Positions 8,383 through 16,803 of a DNA stretch of 53,446 nucleotides are shown in pieces. The notes beneath the pieces are model-generated. The model had not been told where the DNA came from and ran no database searches. It worked only from the letters and a program-made list of their open reading frames with translations. The position numbers and the translations under genes are program-made. Within the stretch, counting starts at the first letter, position 1; every line of letters begins with the position of its first letter. The stretch is from Rhizobium sullae (GTDB taxonomy: Bacteria > Pseudomonadota > Alphaproteobacteria > Rhizobiales > Rhizobiaceae), in contig NZ_FWER01000036.1 of assembly GCF_900169785.1 (NCBI RefSeq), forward strand, positions 6,017-59,462, read 5' to 3'.

Positions 8383-9018
8383 GACCCTCCCCCAAGCCCC
8401 TGAACCACCAGCATCCCACTTTCAGGCAGACTGTCGGATAGGAAACTGAAGCTGGCATGACAGCTCGATTGCGAAATAAAAGTCGATCTCGGGTGCCTTC
8501 CGCCCCAATTCGACGAAGCTTTCGATGACAAAGCGCAAAGGCCCAATGTCGCTTTGTATCCGATTTCCTGTTCACTCACCCTCGTCAACATTTCTACGTC
8601 CCACTCGCGGCGCATGCGGCGAAATGAATTCTCGGCTAAGCAAACCCATCATTATGTCATCGTGCCAATGCCCGTTAACAAATGCGGCCTCACGTTCGCA
8701 ACCTTCGACGATAAACCCGCACTTCTCATAGGCTCGGATGGCCCGCGCATTCGGTCGTGTACTCAACGCTTCCGTTCTCGCATAACTTCCACTGTCGAAC
8801 CTATGCTAGGTCGATGATGGTCCGGATCAACCCATACGCCCTCAGGCCCGAGTCTTCGACGATAACCTAGCTCCGCTCGACCCATCGGTTTTTCCCGGCA
8901 GTTCTTCTTGCTAAAAATTTCCCCGTCGTGCACTTTGTACACGCAGGTGTTGCAAAAACCTATTTTGTCACGTCGCAAAGCTGTCGGACTTTGGCGAATT
9001 CGAGTTCAAGGGCACCAC
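8383..9018. other. Region of eroded coding sequence between DUF4440-like gene and methyltransferase
   Basis: Apart from the GNAT remnant at 8572-8766, this stretch holds only short overlapping frames. A 71-codon minus-strand frame at 8763-8978 has an odd composition and no ribosome-binding site, and I do not call it a gene. No hairpin or promoter could be supported. Confidence 0.4.
8572..8766 (-). pseudogene. C-terminal remnant of a GNAT acetyltransferase
   Basis: The minus-strand frame reads NARAIRAYEKCGFIVEGCER followed by EAAFVNGHWHDDIMMGLLSREF. This is the standard motif B plus C-terminal strand of a ribosomal-protein-type GNAT. The N-terminal two thirds, with the acetyl-CoA loop, are missing and no suitable start is present. 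Just downstream, between 8401 and 8560, another frame (RFVIESFVELGRKAPEIDFYF...) also looks like eroded coding sequence of unknown origin. Confidence 0.65.
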
Positions 9019-9816
9019 ATGTCATCTATAACCACGGGCAACGATAAACAGTATAGCGACAGCCGAAAGCTCGCCGCGCGGGCCCGCCTCAACCGGGAAT
9101 ATACGATTGCCGAAATCGGCTGGTTTCCGTGGGTGGCAGGACAGCTACCCCTCAAAGCCGGAGATCGCATTCTTGATGTCGGTTGCGGTCCTGGCTGGTT
9201 TTGGGCGGCGGCGGTGGACAAGCTACCGGAAAGTCTGGACCTCACTCTTTCTGATCTCTCCCCCGGCATGGTGCAAGAGGCGGTTGAGCGCTGCCAGCCA
9301 TTGGCATTCGGTAGCGTCACAGGCGAACAAGCCGACGCGACTGCTTTGCCCTTCGAGGATGGCGCTTTTGATGCAGTCATAGCAATGCACATGCTCTACC
9401 ATGTGCCAGACCAGTCGAAGGCCATCGCGGCAATGCATCGTGTGTTGAAACCGGGCGGTTTCCTTGCAGTGACCACCAACGGAGCTGGTAACATGCGCGA
9501 GATGTATGAGCTGACAACCGTGTTCGGCAGTCCTCCCTATGATCCGGGCGGGGCCGCTTTCGGCTACGATACCGCTGAACGGCTCATGCAAGCCCATTTC
9601 GGAAATGTCGCCATGACGCAGCATCCTGCCCGCCTACGGGTAACTGAGCCGGAAGACGTGTTTTTGGCACTCACGTCCTATCCGCCCGGTGACGAGGCCG
9701 ACGAGGCGCAGCTTGACGCGTTTCGGGATGCCATCACCGAGGCATTTCGAGTAGGCAGCGGCGTGCTTGAAACCGAGAAGGAAACCGGCCTATTTGTCAG
9801 CCAGAAAGCGGCCTGA
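9019..9816 (+). CDS. Class I SAM-dependent methyltransferase
   Basis: A 265-residue methyltransferase of the Methyltransf_11/25 group. Motif I is RILDVGCGPGWFWAAAV; the second acidic strand is LTLSDLSPGMV; motif post-II is ADATALPFEDGAFDAVIAMH; motif III is VLKPGGFLAVTTNG. I choose the ATG at 9019 (MSSITTGNDKQYSD), since residues between 8908 and 9019 are not conserved-looking and the family starts with this kind of short leader. The C-terminal half (AERLMQAHFGNVAMTQHPARL) probably shapes the acceptor pocket. Substrate unknown. It stands alone. Confidence 0.87.
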   Translation: MSSITTGNDKQYSDSRKLAARARLNREYTIAEIGWFPWVAGQLPLKAGDRILDVGCGPGWFWAAAVDKLPESLDLTLSDLSPGMVQEAVERCQPLAFGSVTGEQADATALPFEDGAFDAVIAMHMLYHVPDQSKAIAAMHRVLKPGGFLAVTTNGAGNMREMYELTTVFGSPPYDPGGAAFGYDTAERLMQAHFGNVAMTQHPARLRVTEPEDVFLALTSYPPGDEADEAQLDAFRDAITEAFRVGSGVLETEKETGLFVSQKAA

Positions 9817-10153
9817 ATGTCACGAGTTTCCCTAAGTTGTGCGGCTGTTTTTGCGGGCGCACGTATCCCACATCTAGGTTAGAGCTGGGCCTGGATTCGG
9901 CCGTCCTATGCTGATGCGGCCATTCTTCTCGCTCAGGAATGACAAGCGATCGGTCTATGCAACAAGCACCCAACTGAAAGAATGAACACGAGCGAGGCTG
10001 ACCGCCATCTCTCGGTGATCCAAATTTCTACGCTGCTGCCGGGTCCAGTTTCCGAACGAGCCGATACGAACGACGGTCGATATTGCTCGATTGGCTTCCG
10101 ACGAGATGGAACGACCGGAAATATTCGAACATCCGCAACAAAGGGGGGGCTTC
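9817..10153. other. Non-coding stretch upstream of the GrpB-like gene
   Basis: About 340 bases without a convincing gene. The short frames here (for example 9955-10188 minus) are Ser/Arg-rich and lack start signals. I see no repeat or terminator. It presumably contains the promoter of the GrpB-like gene, but I cannot place it. Confidence 0.4.
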
Positions 10154-10663
10154 ATGGCAGAGCGTCTGGAAATCGTTACATATGACAAACAGTGGCCCGG
10201 TCATTTTCGCGATATCGCGGCAAGCCTCCGGGCCTTGATCGGACCTGAGGTTATTGCCATCGATCATATAGGCAGCACTGCGGTTCCCGGCCTTCCGGCA
10301 AAGCCTCTGATCGACATTGACGTCACATTGCCAAGTCCTGAACATGTGTTGGCAGCCATCAACACGATGGAGGGCGCAGGTTATGAAAACCGTGGGAACC
10401 GCTACGAGCAGGACGTTTACGCATTCATGATGACATCGACGAATCCCAAACGGCGGGTCTATCTACTGCCGCAGGGAAATGAAACGCATCAGAAACGCAT
10501 AATTTTTCGAGACTACCTGATTGCGCATCCGCAGATCGCAGCGGAATATTCCGCGCTCAAACAAAAACTCGCACGAGAATATGCCTATGACGGTGATGGC
10601 TACACACGGGCGAAAGCCGATTTTGTAAACGATGCCGTCGCCATGGCTCGCAGCATCAGATGA
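10154..10663 (+). CDS. GrpB-like (UPF0157) nucleotidyltransferase-fold protein
   Basis: A 169-residue protein. Residues near 40-75 carry the family signature: IDHIGSTAVPGLPAKPLIDI followed by DVT. This is a GS...D-x-D-type nucleotidyltransferase core. Downstream, RVYLLPQGNETHQKRIIFRDYL and YSALKQKLAREYAYDGDGYT are the conserved second half. UPF0157/GrpB proteins are widespread; their substrates are mostly uncharacterised and some are fused to dephospho-CoA kinase. The ATG at 10154 has AAGGGGGGG just before it, so the upstream 21 codons of the longer frame are unlikely to be used. Confidence 0.88.
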   Translation: MAERLEIVTYDKQWPGHFRDIAASLRALIGPEVIAIDHIGSTAVPGLPAKPLIDIDVTLPSPEHVLAAINTMEGAGYENRGNRYEQDVYAFMMTSTNPKRRVYLLPQGNETHQKRIIFRDYLIAHPQIAAEYSALKQKLAREYAYDGDGYTRAKADFVNDAVAMARSIR

Positions 10664-10747
10664 AGAGCCCGCTGCGTCCGCGACACCGCTGGACGGTTCA
10701 CCCGAAACAAGTTCATTGACACGACCGACTTCCAAAAGGAGCACAAA

Positions 10748-11542
10748 GTGACCCAAGTATCTGAAACCGAAGTCGCGGCCCGTTGGGACGATAACGCCGA
10801 TCAATGGGCACATGATGTACGGAACGGCTTCGACACTTACCGAGAGCTTTTCACCCTCCCGGCGTTCCAAGCCTTTCTGCCAAGCATCGCGGGATTGGAC
10901 GTCATCGATTTCGGCTGTGGCGAGGGTTCCAACACCAGGCAGTTCGCAGAGATGGGTGCGCGAATGACCGGCATCGATCTTTCCGAGAAAATGATTGGCC
11001 ATGCACGGGAGGCTGAACACCACCTTCCACTCGGTATCCGGTATGAGGTCGCATCCTACACCCGGGACACCGGTTTCGAGGATGCCTCCTTCGATGCCGT
11101 CGTCTCGACCATGGCCCTGATGGACGGCCCGGATTTTCCAGCGGCGATGCGAGAGGCTTTCAGACTGTTGCGGCCTGGTGGATTCATTGCGTTCAGCGTT
11201 CTCCACCCTTGTTTCATTACCCCGGGATTGCAGTGGCAGAAGGATGTCGAAGGTACGCCGACAGGCTTGGTCGTTGCTCGATATTTCGAGCAAACCAACT
11301 TTGTTGAGAGTTGGCGCTTTGGTGACCGGCCGAGCAATGAGGACGTGGTGCTGTTTGACGTGCCTCGTTTTCCCCGCACGCTCAGTGAATATCTCAACGG
11401 TGTCGCCCAGGCAGGATTTCGGATTGTTGACGTCCGTGAGCCGCAACCAACGCCCCAGGCGTGCGCAGTCGCTCCTCGTTTCGCGAGATGGCGTGACCTG
11501 GCAGCGTTCGTGCTTATGATCCGGGCGGAACGAACCGAATGA
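10748..11542 (+). CDS. Class I SAM-dependent methyltransferase
   Basis: A 264-residue enzyme that starts at GTG 10748, with AAGGAG eight bases before it. WDDNADQWAHDVRNGFDTYR leads into motif I VIDFGCGEGSNTRQFAEMGA, then GIDLSEKMIGHAREAE, ASFDAVVSTMALMDGPD, and LLRPGGFIAFSVLHPCF. This matches the family of small-molecule methyltransferases annotated as ubiE/SmtA-like. The acceptor is unknown. Its last 33 codons, plus the region after its stop, are duplicated at 7879-7977. Downstream is a broken copy of the DUF4440-like gene. Confidence 0.88.
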   Translation: MTQVSETEVAARWDDNADQWAHDVRNGFDTYRELFTLPAFQAFLPSIAGLDVIDFGCGEGSNTRQFAEMGARMTGIDLSEKMIGHAREAEHHLPLGIRYEVASYTRDTGFEDASFDAVVSTMALMDGPDFPAAMREAFRLLRPGGFIAFSVLHPCFITPGLQWQKDVEGTPTGLVVARYFEQTNFVESWRFGDRPSNEDVVLFDVPRFPRTLSEYLNGVAQAGFRIVDVREPQPTPQACAVAPRFARWRDLAAFVLMIRAERTE

Positions 11543-11919
11543 CGGGTGCCGTTTCAGATTGACGATTCTGTCACAGTTCCCTGGTGAAACAGCATTTTCC
11601 ACCCCAGATCAGAAAGCTTCCAGATTGAGCTGCGCAAAACATGTCGCTCAGACCCATCGCCCCTCGTGCGTCGGGCGCGATAGGTCAGCAACACTGCATC
11701 GGAAGAAATGGAGCTGAGTGCATAATCGTAAGGTCAGCAATTCGCCAGCGTCTTCACCGTCGTTTTCCTGCACGAGAAGATCGATGATCTCCGCACGGCG
11801 ATATGATATAGCCTTCGGCCGTCGAATTTAAGCGATAGGTTCGTCGGCTTTGGCGGCGGCTTACCCTCCCCGAAGCTCCGAACTCAACAAACCCTTCCGC
11901 AAGAAGCGCTTCGACCGCC
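11443..11919. repeat. Direct repeat copy B, with a 58-bp insertion
   Basis: This copy matches 7878-8299. It contains the intact end of the methyltransferase and a damaged DUF4440-like gene. Relative to copy A it has an extra 58 bases at 11806-11863, one extra A near 11731 and four bases fewer between 11543 and 11580, which together explain the 55-base length difference. The match ends abruptly at 11919, next to the 3' end of another methyltransferase. Confidence 0.85.
11554..11919 (-). pseudogene. Truncated, interrupted DUF4440-like gene
   Basis: A minus-strand copy of the gene at 7990-8382. It lacks the first 28 codons or so, including the start, because the match ends at 11919. It is further disrupted by the 58-base insertion at 11806-11863 and a one-base insertion near 11731. 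It cannot make the full protein. Confidence 0.8.
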
Positions 11920-11932
11920 TCAGCCATGTGAG

Positions 11933-12784
11933 TTAATCGGATACACCTGCGTGTGTGTTATCGGGTCGCTGCTCCAGAGCGCGCGCGGTTACGATCCAGA
12001 TGGAAGCAGAGAGCTGCACCCTGGAGGGGTCGCCCAAAGCAGCCAGCGCCTTACGCAGCCGAGGCTCGGCTGTCGCCCGCAGGACGGGGTTCTCGCGAAT
12101 GAGCTTTCCGAGCGGTCCGACTTTCAGAAGTACCCAAGTCATCGCGTCGAGATCGCCGCTAGATACCCTTTCATCGTGCGATTGGATAACGATCTCGCGA
12201 AACCCAGCCGCCTCAAGCGTGCCGTGTATGTACTCAGGGTCAGCAAAACTGAAGGGACTTTCGTCGACGGTGACCTGAATTCCCGCTGCGGAGAGCGGAA
12301 GGTGATCCAACTCGTTATCTTCAAGGGAGCGCCAGCAACTGAAGGCCAGCGCACCTGACGGCTTCAGAATTCGACGGAAATTGGCGAAGGCCGCGACCGG
12401 ATCGCTGAAGGACATCACACCAAAGCGCGAAAACACCGCATCCACACTCTCAGACGGCAAATCCAGAAACTGAGCATCTGCCCGGATCAACCTCACCTGG
12501 CTGAGCAGCCCGGTCCTCTGCTTGGCTATTTCAACGAGCAACGGGGCCACATCCACCCCGATCACCTGCCCTTCAGCTCCGACCCGCTCGGCGAGTTGGA
12601 GAAGCGTCTGCCCAGTTCCGCAACCTACATCGAGAACAACGTCTTCCAACTCCAAAGCCAGGGCCTCGACGGCCTTTAATCCCAAGGGCGATAGCTGAAG
12701 ATCAATTAGCTCATACGCCTCGGCCCATGCTTTCGCGTGGAGGAGACCTGGAGACGAGACATTGGATGAATCTTGGGTGCGCAT
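11933..12784 (-). CDS. Class I SAM-dependent methyltransferase
   Basis: A 283-residue methyltransferase. Motif I is VVLDVGCGTGQTLLQLAERV, strand 2 is VIGVDVAPLLVEIAKQR, then IRADAQFLDLPSESVDAVFS and LKPSGALAFSCWRSLEDNEL. The C-terminal part contains SFADPEYIHGTLEAAGF, typical of small-molecule C- or O-methyltransferases of this group. I prefer the ATG at 12784 (MRTQDSSNVSS); the 36 residues added by a start at 12892 look non-coding. It is the third methyltransferase in 7 kb but not a close copy of the others. Substrate unknown. Confidence 0.85.
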   Translation of the reverse strand: MRTQDSSNVSSPGLLHAKAWAEAYELIDLQLSPLGLKAVEALALELEDVVLDVGCGTGQTLLQLAERVGAEGQVIGVDVAPLLVEIAKQRTGLLSQVRLIRADAQFLDLPSESVDAVFSRFGVMSFSDPVAAFANFRRILKPSGALAFSCWRSLEDNELDHLPLSAAGIQVTVDESPFSFADPEYIHGTLEAAGFREIVIQSHDERVSSGDLDAMTWVLLKVGPLGKLIRENPVLRATAEPRLRKALAALGDPSRVQLSASIWIVTARALEQRPDNTHAGVSD

Positions 12785-13037
12785 AGGACAGCTATAGCAA
12801 GCGCCACGGGCCACGTCTGCACCCACCTTTCCGCGACGTTCGACAGTTGACGTTTGAGAATGCGGAGCTGTTGCGCCGCCTAACGGGTGCAACGAATATT
12901 ACGGCGCCAAAGGTGGCTACGCGGCCGAGATGAAGCAGGACGATGTGGTTTCTACCTATATTAGGCAAATGGAATATATGATCAAATCGATTAAAGTGGC
13001 CTTCGAAACTAGCCCGTCATGGGCGTCTGAGGGAGCC

Positions 13038-13516
13038 ATGTTAATTCGTCAACAAATGCCTGGAGCCATGCCTTTGGCTTCAGGTAAACGCGCTGCACTT
13101 TGTATATTGATCGCAGTTCTAGCTGCTAGTTTTTCTGTCAACGCAGAATCGCGGCCTAGCTCTTCTGTGCTAACCGTTAAGCTGAGAATGTTATGCGGTC
13201 GATCAGATGTCGTTTGGAACTACATCGTAAGCATAATGGGTGAAAAAACGCTATCGTGAACCACAGCAATCGGGGCAGGCAAGGCGAAACGATCCGTCAC
13301 TTCTTGCTCTATCGCGACAACAGCTGGGTCCTCATTTACGACTTTTTTCGACGCGGACGTCCAAGCAAGGAAGATCAAGCCTGTATTGTGGCCAGCGGTA
13401 CCCAGGAAACCGCATACGAAGCGACCAGCCTCTTGGTCTATGAGCTTCCTGAGGAGTGGATGGGTGAGCGTCTAAAGGACGTTCCACCGCCGCAGCTTGA
13501 TGGAGTAACTCACTAA
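13038..13516 (+). pseudogene. Exported hypothetical protein frameshifted at an A6 run (or two overlapping ORFs)
   Basis: The first frame (to TGA 13257-13259) opens with GAGGGA before ATG 13038; an ATG at 13068 with GGAG is an alternative start. It encodes a good signal peptide, KRAALCILIAVLAASFSVNA, then a mature part with LRMLCGRSDVVWNYIVSIMG. A second frame then reads NRGRQGETIRHFLLYRDNSW and on to CIVASGTQETAY, ending at 13516. The switch falls by an A6 run at 13243-13248: one more A fuses both into a single exported protein of about 140-160 residues. Read literally, the second ORF starts at GTG 13256 overlapping TGA by four bases, so translational coupling is a formal alternative. Family unrecognised. 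Confidence 0.55.
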
Positions 13517-13643
13517 GATCACCGGTGGTCAGGAAAACCGACCTTCTTCGCCCGAAAGAGGAAATCCTCCAAAGCGGCAATCGGCGACCAATCCTGAACG
13601 TGGAAGCTCAATGGCCATTTCGCTGCATCCAGCCGGCCACTGA

Positions 13644-14702
13644 CTACAAAGTGCTGAACCCCGTCCCCACCCATAGCAGCTGCTTACCGTCCTTCGACCA
13701 TGTAGCATCCACAGACATACCGTATGGAATTGATCCAAACGCCCGCCGAACGATGCCTGTTGTTGGGAATTTCGGGCCATTCTTTCGGATCGAGTAAGAG
13801 GCGGAAACGCGCTGCGTACCGTCCTGCTCCAGGTTGGGCCGAGCGCTGCTGAACTTGTCCGGGACCCTGAACCCCTGCGCTTCGAACCAATCGGTTGCGT
13901 AGGACAAATTCGGATAGGAACCCAGCAGTCTGAACATACAGACGTCCGCTTCGTCCGTATTGTCTATCCGATCCCAATCCATTTCCTTGAGGCGATCAAG
14001 TGGCAGACCATCCGTTTCCGACGTCTTCAGACAGGAAGCTGGATCAGGAAAATCCATCATGGCGACCTTCTGTGAAGCAGTCAGTGGTCGTTTGAACCGC
14101 ACCTGAAAGGGAGGGGTTCCCGGTCCAGGTTGGGAAACAAAGGTAACCCAGAGCAGCTTGCCGCCATGATCGGCGTATCCCGCCAGTTGAAAGGCGAGAT
14201 ACGCCAGGACGGCGTAGGCGGCATAGTTTACAAATTTGAAGCCGCCGTTGCGCTCCCGCCTCCGCCAGCCTTGTAGCCGATCGCCTGCGGATTTTCCGGC
14301 AAGAAGCCAGTAGAGATAGCTAGCTGCAGCGGCTGCGAGCAGCACAGCCGCGACCCTTAGAGGGTTCAAAAGAGACAAGCCAGTCGTTGCCAGCCCTGCG
14401 ACGAACCAGATGGCAAGATACCATCGCCAACCCTTCATCGATCTCCATTCTGTCACCGCCAGAACGATCAGCAACGGAACTGTACCATAGAAAAGATAGC
14501 CCGGCGCACGGAATACCACTCCCCACCAGAGCGCACCAAGTAACATCATTCCGCCACGGTACGCGACACCGCCCTCGAGGTGGTCAGGGAGAAAAAGGTA
14601 TGTTGGGATGGCGTTCAGGAATTCGAATAAGGCCGCGAAAATAACGATGCATAGGATAGTGACGAACGCGACCCTTAACGGCCGAATTAAGATTGCCATC
14701 AT
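13644..14702 (-). CDS. Hypothetical membrane protein with a C-terminal soluble domain
   Basis: A 352-residue protein with about six hydrophobic segments in the first 200 residues (for example VAFVTILCIVIFAALFEFL, YGTVPLLIVLAV, AAVLLAAAAASYLYWLL, FVNYAAYAVLAYLAFQLAGY). A soluble C-terminal domain of about 150 residues follows, with scattered Cys and Trp, ending KQLLWVGTGFSTL. I recognise no family. The start is ATG 14702 or 14699; the longer frame to 14870 would run into the nuclease gene and reads as non-coding. The gene is minus-strand, downstream of the nuclease, and may share its transcript. Confidence 0.6.
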   Translation of the reverse strand: MMAILIRPLRVAFVTILCIVIFAALFEFLNAIPTYLFLPDHLEGGVAYRGGMMLLGALWWGVVFRAPGYLFYGTVPLLIVLAVTEWRSMKGWRWYLAIWFVAGLATTGLSLLNPLRVAAVLLAAAAASYLYWLLAGKSAGDRLQGWRRRERNGGFKFVNYAAYAVLAYLAFQLAGYADHGGKLLWVTFVSQPGPGTPPFQVRFKRPLTASQKVAMMDFPDPASCLKTSETDGLPLDRLKEMDWDRIDNTDEADVCMFRLLGSYPNLSYATDWFEAQGFRVPDKFSSARPNLEQDGTQRVSASYSIRKNGPKFPTTGIVRRAFGSIPYGMSVDATWSKDGKQLLWVGTGFSTL

Positions 14703-14784
14703 TGATGTCCACGGAGATTGCTGCGTTTCGAGGATGCGTGAAAGAGAGGGCGAAGACCGCTCAGCGGCCGCATCAGGAAATCGA

Positions 14785-15624
14785 TCATGATTGCTGCCCG
14801 CACCACGGCCGTGGGGTTCTTGGACAGCGGTCTCCTCGACAAATGAACGGAACGGCGAGGCCTTCGGCAATCAGGATTTGACCCACGTCTCGCCCGTCGA
14901 CCTTCAAGACACCGCAACTGCGTCCGTAATTGCATGCGTCTGTTCCCTCGGTGCCGGTTGGACAAGCACATGCCACCTTCGTGAGCTGAACGTCCTGCGA
15001 ACTGACCAGCTCCTTCAGGCGCGCTTTTGCGCGATTGCCGAGTTGCCGTTCATGTGTGCATTGAGGACTGAAGGTCTCGGGCGTGTTGAAGCCAACGAGG
15101 CGTGTCCCTGTCCGCTCGCCCGCGACGTGGACGGTATCGCCGTCGGTGGCCGTAAACGATGACCATACCTGCTCCGCCACCTGCGCGGACTTGCCAGCCG
15201 TGCCAAGAAAGAAATGCTTCGGTCCAGTTTCGAACAGTGAGTAAAGAACGCCGACCATCGCGATGAGTGCCACAATCACTGCATCTCGGGCAAACCTTCT
15301 ACCCCACCACCTGACCTGTCGCGGCAGGAAGGAAGATTTGCGGTGTCGCGAGCGACGCGGGTATGGGTCCGAACGGAATGTCGCTATCGCTTCTCGGTGC
15401 TGCGTTCCGTCGCGCCCGAGAATTTGATTGAGTTTCAGCAGTTGTTTGTCGCTCAGGCGCGTCCTACCACCGTATCTCTCCAGCCTGTGAAGCACATCCG
15501 AGAGAAAGCTCCGCTGCCACGGACTGAGCGTCGCTTCCGCCAGCGCAGCGCGAATATTGGCTTTGAGATGTTCCGTCTCGAAGAGCACGACGCCGCTTGG
15601 CTCAGAAGCTGGATAGCTCTGCAT
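14785..15624 (-). CDS. Membrane-anchored thermonuclease (staphylococcal nuclease homologue)
   Basis: A 279-residue protein. Residues 1-105 are a basic cytosolic region, a single membrane helix follows (AVIVALIAMVGVLYSLF, about residues 114-130), and the SNase domain lies outside from about residue 150. Domain signatures are FTATDGDTVHV, TGTRLVGFNTPETF, NRAKARLKELV and VGQILIAEGLAVPF, ending with the Cys-rich CRGDRCPRTPRPWC. The Asp of DGDTV and the Arg and Glu of RLVGFNTPE fit the catalytic set. These enzymes cut DNA/RNA using Ca2+. The start abuts the stop of the preceding gene (15625), so the two are probably translated together. Confidence 0.85.
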   Translation of the reverse strand: MQSYPASEPSGVVLFETEHLKANIRAALAEATLSPWQRSFLSDVLHRLERYGGRTRLSDKQLLKLNQILGRDGTQHREAIATFRSDPYPRRSRHRKSSFLPRQVRWWGRRFARDAVIVALIAMVGVLYSLFETGPKHFFLGTAGKSAQVAEQVWSSFTATDGDTVHVAGERTGTRLVGFNTPETFSPQCTHERQLGNRAKARLKELVSSQDVQLTKVACACPTGTEGTDACNYGRSCGVLKVDGRDVGQILIAEGLAVPFICRGDRCPRTPRPWCGQQS

Positions 15625-16122
15625 CTAGCGAGACGGCTCCACGCGCCGGGTGGATTTTTTACAGTGAACCCATATCGCGGCGACGGAGCCAAGCATGGCG
15701 AAGCAATACGCGCCGAACATCAGGCTGAGCACCCATTGTTCCTCGCTATTGCGAAGACCAAACCCGATGGCGATCAGAACAACATGAGCAATAAGAAGTC
15801 CAACCGCGATGTAGAGCACGAACACAACCCCTGTTAGCAAAATCGTTATACGCAAAACAACCGACGCTTCCAAGATGACGCCGCGCTCAGATAGGAAGCT
15901 GGTAAATACGCGGTTACGAAATGAGCGGAGCCGCCAGTTCAGTTGTTCGAAAGAGGCGACGCCGAAGAACGTTGCCTTCGTCAATTTGGTATCCATGGCA
16001 GCCATTCCGACCGCCACGCGCGCAACCGCCGCAACATCGAAGCCGGATGCTGCATCAAACCTGCCGATCCTTGAGCTAACCCAGCGAGCGTCGGAGGAAT
16101 CGCGGAAGACCATTTCCATCAC
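15625..16122 (-). CDS. Hypothetical protein with two C-terminal membrane helices
   Basis: A 165-residue protein with a soluble first half and two hydrophobic helices near residues 90-115 (ITILLTGVVFVLYIAVGLLI and onward) and 130-150 (SLMFGAYCFAMLGSVAAIWV). The tail is basic. I do not recognise a family. Its stop codon directly abuts the ATG of the membrane-anchored nuclease, which suggests co-translation and possibly a joint membrane complex. The two tandem start Met codons leave the exact start uncertain. Confidence 0.6.
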   Translation of the reverse strand: MMEMVFRDSSDARWVSSRIGRFDAASGFDVAAVARVAVGMAAMDTKLTKATFFGVASFEQLNWRLRSFRNRVFTSFLSERGVILEASVVLRITILLTGVVFVLYIAVGLLIAHVVLIAIGFGLRNSEEQWVLSLMFGAYCFAMLGSVAAIWVHCKKSTRRVEPSR

Positions 16123-16134
16123 CCTAGAGCGGGA

Positions 16135-16374
16135 TCATCGCGATTTAGCCTTTTCGCCGGCATTCCGCTTGAAAGTCCATTTTACGACGTAATCGCCGTT
16201 GCGCTTCATTTTGGTCTTCGTCTGCACCCGAAACGCCCCACCTAATGCCCGCTCGGCGGCTTCGAAAGCCTGGCGAGCCTCGGCAAGTGCCTTATGATAG
16301 GTGCTGTTGTCTCGCTTCGGGCTTTCGGCCACCGCCTTGAAAAGGGCAGTCAATTCGGGGTCGTCTTCGGCCAT
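16135..16374 (-). CDS. Hypothetical small basic protein
   Basis: A 79-residue protein with an acidic start (MAEDDPELTALFKAV), a helical middle (HKALAEARQAFEAAERAL) and a basic C-terminal beta-like segment (KTKMKRNGDYVVKWTFKRN). Helix plus basic strands could bind nucleic acid, but this is a guess. The ATG at 16374 is preferred over the TTG before it. It lies 12 bases upstream of the next minus-strand gene, so the three genes 16374-14785 may form one unit with the nuclease. Confidence 0.55.
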   Translation of the reverse strand: MAEDDPELTALFKAVAESPKRDNSTYHKALAEARQAFEAAERALGGAFRVQTKTKMKRNGDYVVKWTFKRNAGEKAKSR

Positions 16375-16426
16375 CAATTGGTCCTGCTCCGTCTCGGCCC
16401 ACGCGCAATCGCTGCTGTAGAAATAG

Positions 16427-16645
16427 TTAGCACCAGCAACCAGCTCGGGCAGTTTTCTCTTTGCGGTAAGTACGGTCGAAAGCCTCTGACTGCAACGTCC
16501 CAGTCTTCAAGAGATGATACTGCAGGGCGTACGCAACGGAGAGGCCATCGTCGAGGGCGTCATGCCCCTGCAATGGAGGATGCTCGACGCCATAATAGTG
16601 GGCAAGCTTGTTGCTGGGTGTCTTTGCTACGCCCTCGATCGGCAT
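16427..16645 (-). pseudogene. C-terminal remnant of a DEDDh-type 3'-5' exonuclease
   Basis: The frame reads PSNKLAHYYGVEHPPLQ then GHDALDDGLSVAYALQYHLL. The H-x-A-x-x-D pattern matches the ExoIII motif that ends the catalytic domain of DnaQ/RNase T-like exonucleases, and LAHYYGV is the usual segment before it. The ExoI (DxE) and ExoII motifs are missing and the frame runs into unrelated DNA upstream, so this is a truncated gene. The rest of the interval to the next gene (16646-16803) shows nothing I can name. Confidence 0.6.
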
Positions 16646-16803
16646 CCCCGCGCTACCAGAACTGCGCTCTTTTGATTGGTGAGATCACAGTCCTTCCGCT
16701 ATCTTATCCCGAATGCCGGTCTACGCATCGATCGTCGCGATTGCCCATGCGCGCCTCTTGACTGTGCGCATCAAAGCAGATGCTTTCCTGAAAGAATTGC
16801 CCT

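Noticed and set aside
8763..8978. Minus-strand ORF of 71 codons
   Set aside because: No ribosome-binding site or recognisable domain, next to a GNAT remnant. Probably chance or eroded sequence.
10463..11602. Minus-strand ORF of 379 codons
   Set aside because: It lies opposite the GrpB-like and methyltransferase genes and crosses their intergenic gap. The opposite strands carry clear family motifs.
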